From Rheum nobile (lineage: Eukaryota; Streptophyta; Magnoliopsida; Caryophyllales; Polygonaceae): a DNA stretch of 64,000 bases. How positions within the stretch are numbered: position 1 is the first letter of the stretch; each line of letters begins with the position of its first letter. The notes beneath the pieces were generated by a model. The model saw only the letters and a program-made list of their open reading frames with translations. It did not search any database and was not told the DNA's origin. Shown piece after piece: positions 57,206 through 64,000 of this stretch. The position numbers were made by a program, and so were the translations under genes. The stretch is from assembly GCA_027886185.1 (NCBI GenBank), contig WOAB01000040.1, positions 2,914,001-2,978,000 of the forward strand, in the 5' to 3' direction.

Positions 57206-58533
57206 GGGTTAATTACCGGAAACCACCCGTCCAATAGGGCACATTGCCTAAAACCACCCGGATAATCACTATTTATCGGAAACCACCCGTTAAACCATGT
57301 CCGTTACACTGTTACCACCCAACTCGTCATTCCGTTTAAAATTCCATTAAGTAATTACAGATTTAAGCCAAACTTTTTATTTTCATTCAATTTCTCCACA
57401 ACTTCAAAACTTGGGTAAAAATTGTAATTAAGATAAAATAATATTACAAAATTAATATTAATTTGGGCAACTTTTGTAATTTTTGCAACGTAAAAAAGGG
57501 CATTTCTGCCACAAGCCCATAACGTTGGGCCATTTTGTAATATTATTTTAGCTTAATTATTTTAGCTTAAATATTATAATTCTTATAAATTATATGAGCT
57601 AAAATTTTAATTTATTAATTTTAGGGAGGGCAGATTTGCCACAAATTAGAAACTAGAGGGCCACGCTCGTAATTTCCGAAGAAGTCTTTCTTCTTCCTCC
57701 GCACGGACAAGCAGAAAGCTCCGTTTTTTAGCTTTAATGGCGGATCTGGGCATGGATTCGAGCCTGAAAAATTTCTTTAACCCATGTCCATTTAAGAATA
57801 GAAGATTACGCATCTAATGGTGGGATTTGATCGAATTAAAAGACCGGAATATTCTTCAATTTGATCCGTAATCATCCGAACGTCATTTAGGGCTAAATCG
57901 GACTAAGCCACATTGGAATAGCACACATTGAATTCGGAGGAGATAATACCAGTATCTTGTCAAGGGAATTGAAGGATTATAAACCCCTATAAACACTCTC
58001 CCGAATTCAACCATAATTCATCCAATTTTTCGTTTAAAGATTAGAACCCTAAAACCCCGTACTGAAGTGTTTGAGAGCCAAATTCGAGCTCATCCGAGTT
58101 GATTATGAGTCGATAGCGGTGCCATTGGAAGCGTGCACGAGTCCTATTCAAACGCCGTTACTTTTTTTCCACCGGAAGGTTGCCGGAGCCGCCTTGATCC
58201 TTCCATTTTCCGGCGAGACTGCTGTTCGAGGTGGTGGTTCTTTTCAAACCCGATTTCAACGTTATGGGCTTGTGGCAGAAATGCCCCTTTTGTAATATTA
58301 TTTTAGCTTAATTACAATTTTTACCCAAGTTTTGAAGTTGTGGAGAAATTGAATGAAAATAAAAAGTTCGGCTTAAATATGTAATTACTTAACGGAATTT
58401 TAAACGGAATGACGAGTTGGGTGGTAACAGTGTAACAGACATGGTTTAACGGGTGGTTTCTGGTAAATAGTGATTATCCGGGTGGGTTCAGGCAATGTGC
58501 TCTATTGGACGGATGGTTTCCGGTAATTGATCC
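57206..58533. mobile_element. Long-TIR MULE-like element, 1328 bp
   Basis: The left end begins GGGTTAATTACCGGAAACCA; the complement of the right end begins GGATCAATTACCGGAAACCA. The inverted repeats stay alignable for about 330 bp, through CCACCCGGATAATCACTATTTA and GGGCATTTCTGCCACAAGCC, with an internal gap. A near-perfect 9-bp duplication flanks it. The unique centre (about 57640-58260) is GC-richer and looks like captured genic DNA: a short frame from the ATG near 57737 begins MADLGMDSSLKNFF, and a 74-codon frame lies at 58071-58295. Neither is recognised. Confidence 0.85.
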
Positions 58534-58542
58534 TAAAATCGA
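58534..58542. repeat. 9-bp target-site duplication, right (TAAAATCGA)
   Basis: Partner of 57197-57205, one mismatch. Confidence 0.75.
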
Positions 58543-58688
58543 TATAAAATTATAAATTATAAAATCAGATAATAATAAGTGACTCGTTGCGGAGAAGATC
58601 GTAACAAAAGATGACTTGGCTCAATGTGAAGATGTGATGTGACATCAATCACTTCTACTTTAGTTAGGGATGGTTAGAGAGCGGATTC

Positions 58689-58690
<2 letters not shown>

Positions 58691-58779
<89 letters not shown>
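58691..58779. repeat. (GA)n microsatellite, about 89 bp
   Basis: Uninterrupted GA dinucleotides, about 44 units. Confidence 0.98.
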
Positions 58780-58781
<2 letters not shown>

Positions 58782-58944
58782 CTCTCCATCTCTGTCCCAG
58801 TTTACTCTCTTATTCCTTAGTCCTTGTCCTCATCCCCCTCAGGGCCATGTTCCCCGTCAAAAATCCCCAATCCCGTTCTACAAAAGAAAAACCTTAAAAT
58901 TTGTTTAAATGTATATACACTAGTACAAAAATGGGCTTCTCCTA

Positions 58945-60240
58945 CGGACACAATTACCACGGTTTCGTGTTTTTTCGTAGTAATTTTGTTGTTATGGTTA
59001 ATTTACTACGTTTTTATGCGTCTGTTTTACTACGGTTATGTCACAACCATGGTAAATAAACTGATAAAATACTACGGTTCTGTGTTTTTTCATAGTAATT
59101 TTGTTGTCATGGTTAAATTACTACGGTTCTATGAACAACCGTGGTTTTTATGCGTCTATTTTACTACGGTTATGTGACAACCGTGGTAAATAAACTGATA
59201 AAATACTACGGTTCTGTGTTTTTTCATAGTAATTTTGTTGTCATGGTTAAATTACTACGGTTCTATGAACAACCGTGGTTTTTATGCGTCTATTTTACTA
59301 CGGTTATGTGACAACCGTGGTAAATAAACTGATAAAATACTACGGTTCCGTGTTTTTTCGTAGTAATTTTGTTGTCATGGTTAAATTACTACGGTTCTAT
59401 GAACAACCGTGATTTTTATGCGTCTGTTTTACTATGGTTATGTGACAACCGTGGTAAATAAATTGATAAAATACTACGGTTCCGTATTTTTTCATAGTAA
59501 TTTTGTTGTCATGGTTAAATTACTACGGTTATATGAACAACCGTGGTTTTTTTACGTCTATTTTACTACGGTTATGTGACAACCGTGGTAAATAAACTGA
59601 TAAAATACTACGGTTCCGTGTTTTTTCGTAGTAATTTTGTTGTCATGGTTAAATTACTACGGTTCTATGAACAACCGTGATTTTTATGCGTCTGTTTTCC
59701 TACGGTTATGTGACAACCGTGGTAAATAAACTAATAAAATACTACGGTTTCGTATTTTTTCGTAGTAATTTTGTTGTCATGGTTAAATTACTACGGTTCT
59801 ATGAACAACCGTGGTTTTTTTGCATCTTTTTAACTACGATTATGTGACAACCGTGGTAAATAAACTACTAAAATATCACGGTCCCGTATTTTTTCGTAGT
59901 AATTTTGTTGTCATGATTAAATTACTACGGTTGTATGAACAACCGTGGTTTTTATGCATCTTTTTTACTACGGTTATGGGAAAACCAAGGTAAATAAACT
60001 GCTACAATACCACAGTTCAATGTTTTTCGTAGTAATTTTATTGTCATGGTTAAATTACTATGGTTCTCTTAATAACCGTGGTTTTTATGCATACTTTTTA
60101 CTACGGTTGTGGGAGAGCCATAGTAAAATAAACTGTTAGAATACCACGGTTCTTTTATTTTATGTTATAAATGGGTAATATGAGTTACATTGTCACAACC
60201 ATGATAATCAACTGTTAAAATACCATGGTTGATTGTGTTT
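58945..60240 (+). repeat. 134-bp subterminal tandem array of the CACTA element, about 9-10 copies
   Basis: ATGAACAACCGTGG recurs at 59131, 59265 and 59399 and continues at a 134-bp spacing. Every unit has several ACTACGG or CCGTGGT words in both orientations. Units at the right end of the array are more diverged. Confidence 0.93.
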
Positions 60241-60354
60241 ATTCACCTTATTTACCGCGTTTGCTGGAATCCGTGGTAATTTGTTTTCCTAAAAAAAAAG
60301 TGGTTTTCTTTTCTTTCACCCTTTCTCCTACCCTATCCACCCTCTGCTTCTTTT

Positions 60355-60866
60355 CCATGCCCCCGCCGACAGCCCTTACCCTCCTCTCTCACCCCACCAT
60401 CTCTCCCTCCTCTCTCACTCCTTCATCACTCCCCTCACCACCGACCACCACCCAGCACCGGCGCGTCCCACCAACCGAACCGGACCTCCGTGCCATACCA
60501 AATTCACCCCCATCGGACCACACAGCCCACCATTGGAGCCGCCCTCACCACACCGGAACCCCCCTCTATTGCTCTCCACCACCGGAAGGCCCCACCACGA
60601 TCCTAGATCGCGACCACCGCACCCACCGTGCCGCTGCTGCTAACAAACGTTCATCGGATCCACCCATCGTCTCCACCAACTCGTTACAGATCATCTCCAT
60701 CCATCGTTCACCGGCTGCCGTGGTTGGTAATTATCGTTTTTGCTTTCAATCCCTACATCGTCTCCATCTAGATTTCAATTTTGGTTGCATCCGTTCGATC
60801 CAGTTCGTGCTCAGAAACTCTCGTTCTAGGCGGCCGTGTGGATTGCTTTTCGTTCCAGGTTGGTAA
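60355..60866 (+). pseudogene. Proline/serine-rich frame in the CACTA interior, unrecognised
   Basis: From the ATG at about 60358, a low-complexity P/S/T/H-rich frame runs to 60866. Its pyrimidine-rich start resembles a plant 5' UTR. It lies upstream of the captured translocator exons and could be leader and first-intron DNA of the same gene. No domain recognised. Confidence 0.3.
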
Positions 60867-61096
60867 TTCTCGTTCCACCTTTAAATTTTGGTTCCTACAG
60901 GGCTCGGTTTTGGTTCCTGCAGGCTAGAGCTCTAAATTTGTGTGCTTTTATTAAGGTTATGAATTGGCTTCCTATAAATCTGTATTAGGTTCTGAACTGG
61001 CTTCTCCTGTATCTATTCTGATTATAGATAGCCTTTACTGACATTTAATCTTGCATTCAATCAAGCTACTTATATACTTATGGCCTGACACGACAA

Positions 61097-61234
61097 ATGC
61101 TTGGGTTAATAACAAAGCCTTTGATTGAGGCGTTGTTAGGGCGCAATGTGCCTGTTGTTTTAGATACCACCGACAATGCCAGTCTTGAGGATCTGAGGAT
61201 TCAGTTACTGGCTCACAGATTATGCATTCACTAA
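61097..61234 (+). pseudogene. Small frame with a faint Na+/H+ antiporter-like start, possible second captured fragment
   Basis: A 45-codon frame begins MLGLITKPLIEALL. The G-L-x-T-K-P-L-I words resemble the end of the membrane domain of plant NHX antiporters, but the rest shows no match I can confirm. It lies 270 bp upstream of the translocator exon. It may be a second captured fragment or chance. Confidence 0.2.
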
Positions 61235-61499
61235 TCAGTAATCAATAGCAAGTAAATTTTATTCTCTATAATTGCCAGTAGAGAAAGTAAAAAAGAGCAG
61301 GAAATAGTGTTATGCATATTACAATTCTTTTGTTGTTCTTGATATGTTTGTGATAGGGTGTTAGGTTTCCCTTTTTTGTCTTGTTCTATATGTAATATAT
61401 TAGTGTGCAGTGATTTCATTTGGTTGCAAATTGCAATGCTTATCAAACCATGTACATGAGGTGAATTGTGTTAGAATGTGTCTATGTATTTTCCTGCAG

Positions 61500-61949
61500 G
61501 GAGAACCCAGTTTCCACCTATTTGGGTTCATAGTGTGTGTTGGAGATACTGTTGCAAGGGCACTGCAAACAGTACTTCAAGGGATTTTATTATCTGCTGA
61601 AGGGTCAGTAAACACCTCTGAATTTCTGGCACCAATTGGTGTTGTCTTCCTTGTTCCTGCCGCTAAAAAATGTGATGCTCTATTGGCAGTTAGATTGAGC
61701 TATCTCAGTTTGTGTATTTCAGGGAGGAGCTCAACTCTATGAATCTTCTATTGTACATGGCACAAATTGTTGTTGTCTGTCTTATTCCTGTTGTACTGAT
61801 AATGGGGAAAGATGTGATTGTGATCATTGTATCCCTTGCAAGGCGTGACATTAAGATTGTTTGGTACCTCCTTTTCAATTCATCGCTAGCACTTTGTCAA
61901 TTTGACAAACAACCGGGTCACCAAGCATACAAGTGCTTTGACTCTTCAG
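61500..61949 (+). pseudogene. Captured sugar-phosphate/nucleotide-sugar translocator (TPT family) exons
   Basis: Exon A (61500-61603) encodes [20 protein letters not shown] and the rest of a helix pair. An intron of 119 bp (61604-61722, GT...AG) joins in frame to exon B (61723-61949), which encodes [14 protein letters not shown] and then [19 protein letters not shown]. After a small deletion near 61893 the frame changes and [10 protein letters not shown] is readable, ending at 61949 exactly at a GT donor. These blocks are characteristic of the plant KT/KD-type phosphate translocator family of Golgi/plastid membrane transporters. N- and C-terminal exons are missing, so this is a fragment carried inside a CACTA element, not a working transporter. 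Conserved splice sites show genomic DNA capture. Confidence 0.88.
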
Positions 61950-62974
61950 GTAATCCCTCCTCAATAAACTTTGTGCTTCTAAATTGTAATTGTATTGTTG
62001 CAAATCATATATTTTTTTTGTGAGGGGAGGATAGTTGACTAAAGGAAGGGACCATGTTATTTGCTATGTTTTAATGACAGATCTACAAGGCAGGATTAGA
62101 TTAATCTTAGACCATGTCACTTTGAGAAGTGGAGTCAGTTGTAGTACGCACTTAAAGAAAACATCAGATCAGTTCTAACCAGTAGGCTTCATTTATTCAA
62201 CACGGTATCTATACACTATAGCAATAATAAGTCAAGGTGCTTGCTAAACACATGATACTCTTGGACCACCTGATTTGTGTGTTATAGATAAAAGTTGTAT
62301 CATAAAATACATAATCTTAATTTTGGTAAGAGGTATCTAGGCTTCTAGGAAGAGTGTTAGGTTTATCATCAGCTTCTCATAGGTTTATTTGGGTTTGCAT
62401 TCCCATATCATTTTCCTTGTTTTCTGATTTGAAGAATATAAGTCTAAGATATGTTTTTTGCTCTTTCAGGTTCTCATATCATTTTAGTTTTCATCTCTTT
62501 GTGGTTTCTTTAGCTGATTTTTCTACATTTATGTAATCCTACAATATATGTTGAATTTTGAGCTTCTTATGTGGAATTCACCTTTTAGGGAAAATAAAGC
62601 AATAATTCAAAATGAAGTTGGCCGAGGCTATCCAGAACCGATTGGGTCGAAGCCACTGTCCAAGGACAAAATAGATGAGGTTGGAGATCAATGGATTACT
62701 TTTGTGCAAAGGTTGATCTTTTAATTTGTCAAATTGTGCAAGTGATATTATTAGGAAACATTAATTAGTTTAGAGGATATTAGTGATTTATTGAATTGAT
62801 GACCAAGCTAGTTACGTTGTTACATGATCGATATTGTGAACGATGTTTAATTATATTTGGATGGTTGTCGAATGGTCATTGGAATTGTTTGTCATAGGTA
62901 AATGATATAAAATTCTATCAGATTTATATATCCATCATATTGTTTATAATGGTGACCCAATAAATAGGACATAC
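61950..62974 (+). other. CACTA interior, intron-like DNA with a possible extra exon
   Basis: AT-rich sequence beginning with the splice donor at 61950. A coding-looking segment around 62610-62715 (NEVGRGYPEPIGSK, then DEVGDQWITFVQR) follows a TTTTAGG acceptor-like site. I do not recognise it. Confidence 0.35.
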
Positions 62975-63475
62975 AATATAACTACGGTTGTAACAAACTA
63001 ACGACGATGACATTTTACTACGGTTGTAAACATTTTACTATGGGTGAATCAATCCTTTTTACTACGGTTTAAACAAATATACTATGTGCACATTTAACAC
63101 GGTTTATTACCTTTTACTACGGTTGTAACAGTTGAACTACATGTAAAGTTATCACGGTTGCTTCGGTTGAAACAACTTTATGACATGTCAAATTACCACG
63201 GTTGTCACCTATTTACTACGGTTATCATTTTACTACGGTTACTCGTTTACTACGGTTCGAGAACCGTAGTAAATAGGTAACCGTAGTAAATCTGTAACTA
63301 TTGTAAAATAACAACCGTGGTTAAACGACGACCATAGTATATTTACTACGGTTACCGATTTACTACGGTTACCGAACTGTAGTAAATCGGTAACCGTATT
63401 AAACAAGTTTATAACGGCCACATTTACTACGGTTGACAACCGTAGTAATATATGTATTTGGAACTGTAGTAAACT
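62975..63475. repeat. Right subterminal array of the CACTA element
   Basis: About twenty TTTACTACGGTT or AACCGTAGTAAA words in both orientations. Between 63230 and 63300, and again near 63345-63400, they form perfect hairpins such as TTTACTACGGTT with AACCGTAGTAAA. Confidence 0.92.
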
Positions 63476-63726
63476 TGCCATTTTGTACTAGTGATATTAG
63501 GGTTTGACATTTAGGGTTTACCATCTAGAATGTATGAAGTTTAGGATTAAATGGCATGAAATTTAGGCTTTGAGGATATGAAAATTAGGAAAATTTTATA
63601 TTTAGCGGGGATCCTCATAGATTTCCATGTCCTCGTGTTGTGATTAAAAAATTTCTATGACCCCGCCCCTGTAGCGAGGAATCCGCATGATGATATTACC
63701 CTCCCATTATCATCCCTAACTTTACT

Positions 63727-64000
63727 ATTGTATATAGATAATTAATTAAATGAAAAAATTAGTTAATATACATGATGTTAAATTAACTAAAATTAACCGA
63801 TCAAATCCTATTAGAAAATGTCTACCAAAAAAACTATTCTTATGAAATCATCAATTCGTATATATATATGGGGATTGGGAAATCACTCAATATACACACA
63901 ACAATATATAAGAAAATATTAAATATACACAATCAAAGATTTCCATAAAAATTGTACTAATATCTAGCGGAGTAGAGAGGGTGGCACACCAGTCTACACC
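63727..64000. other. AT-rich flank
   Basis: No coding region, RNA gene or repeat recognised up to the window end. Confidence 0.5.

Larger units (their letters stand above)
58918..63493 (+). mobile_element. Non-autonomous CACTA element, 4576 bp, with captured gene fragment
   Basis: Left end CACTAGTACAAAAATGGGC; the complement of the right end is CACTAGTACAAAATGGCAAG. The three-base target duplication ATA lies at 58915-58917 and 63494-63496. Subterminal arrays of ACTACGGTT/AACCGTAGT motifs fill both ends, as usual for CACTA transposase binding sites. No transposase is present. The centre holds host-like exons (61500-61949) with conserved splice sites. Confidence 0.93.
58657..63726. mobile_element. 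hAT-like element (58665-58917 and 63494-63718) split by a CACTA element
   Basis: Left end TAGGGATGGTTAGAG; the complement of the right end is TAGGGATGATAATGG. The flanking octamers are ACTTTAGT (58657-58664) and ACTTTACT (63719-63726), seven of eight identical. Without the CACTA insert the element would be about 478 bp. The (GA)n tract lies in its left part. The TAGGGATG start is typical of plant hAT MITEs. Confidence 0.65.

Noticed and set aside
60355..60866. Real proline-rich host protein
   Set aside because: Low complexity, inside a CACTA element, no domain, and reading frame not supported by splice signals; listed only as an unrecognised frame.

Overview
This window looks like a transposon-dense stretch of a flowering-plant nuclear genome, probably a eudicot. 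The signs are a FAR1-type MULE transposase, a plant-mobile-domain gene, a Tat-type Ty3 retrotransposon, a LINE with an RNase H domain, CCCTAAA-type repeats and an endogenous caulimovirid-like insertion. I see no intact conventional host gene, no rRNA or tRNA, and no bacterial-style operon. Almost every reading frame belongs to a mobile element and most are broken.

Layout. 1-4600: a GRF zinc-finger gene (partial) and a decayed MULE transposase gene with a C-terminal OTU protease domain, each next to clusters of a short palindrome. 5282-7062: a non-autonomous MULE-like element with a perfect 9-bp target duplication. 7760-11780: a decayed element saturated with a GATATTCATG-type motif, with an Ulp1 protease remnant, telomere-like DNA and a (GA)n tract. 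12251-19044: a complete-length Tat-type Ty3 element with a 5-bp duplication, lacking integrase but carrying an antisense ORF. 19266-25706: a LINE on the minus strand whose reverse-transcriptase region is amplified four times with a 754-bp period. 27372-30499 and 35561-47165: two copies of a plant-mobile-domain (PMD) gene, each followed by the same 41-bp minisatellite and a GC-rich repeat. 30500-34730: an endogenous pararetrovirus remnant between them. 38093-46265: a Ty3 chromovirus-like element inserted in the last exon of the second PMD gene. 47453-50003: a roughly 50-copy 41-bp array followed by a 66-bp array. 50138-55065: a second GRF gene convergent with a second MULE-OTU gene. 55954-64000: nested DNA transposons, namely a 609-bp hAT-like MITE, a 1328-bp long-TIR MULE, and a hAT-like element split by a 4576-bp CACTA element that has captured exons of a sugar-phosphate translocator gene.

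How the parts work together. The repeated pairing of a small GRF/coiled-coil gene with a FAR1-MULE-OTU gene, arranged convergently in the better copy, suggests a two-gene MULE system comparable in layout to mudrA/mudrB. Palindrome clusters in both promoter regions are candidate transposase binding sites. The remaining elements record successive insertions, several datable relative to each other by nesting. I located the target-site duplications by eye. No database search was possible, so family names rest on recognised motifs.
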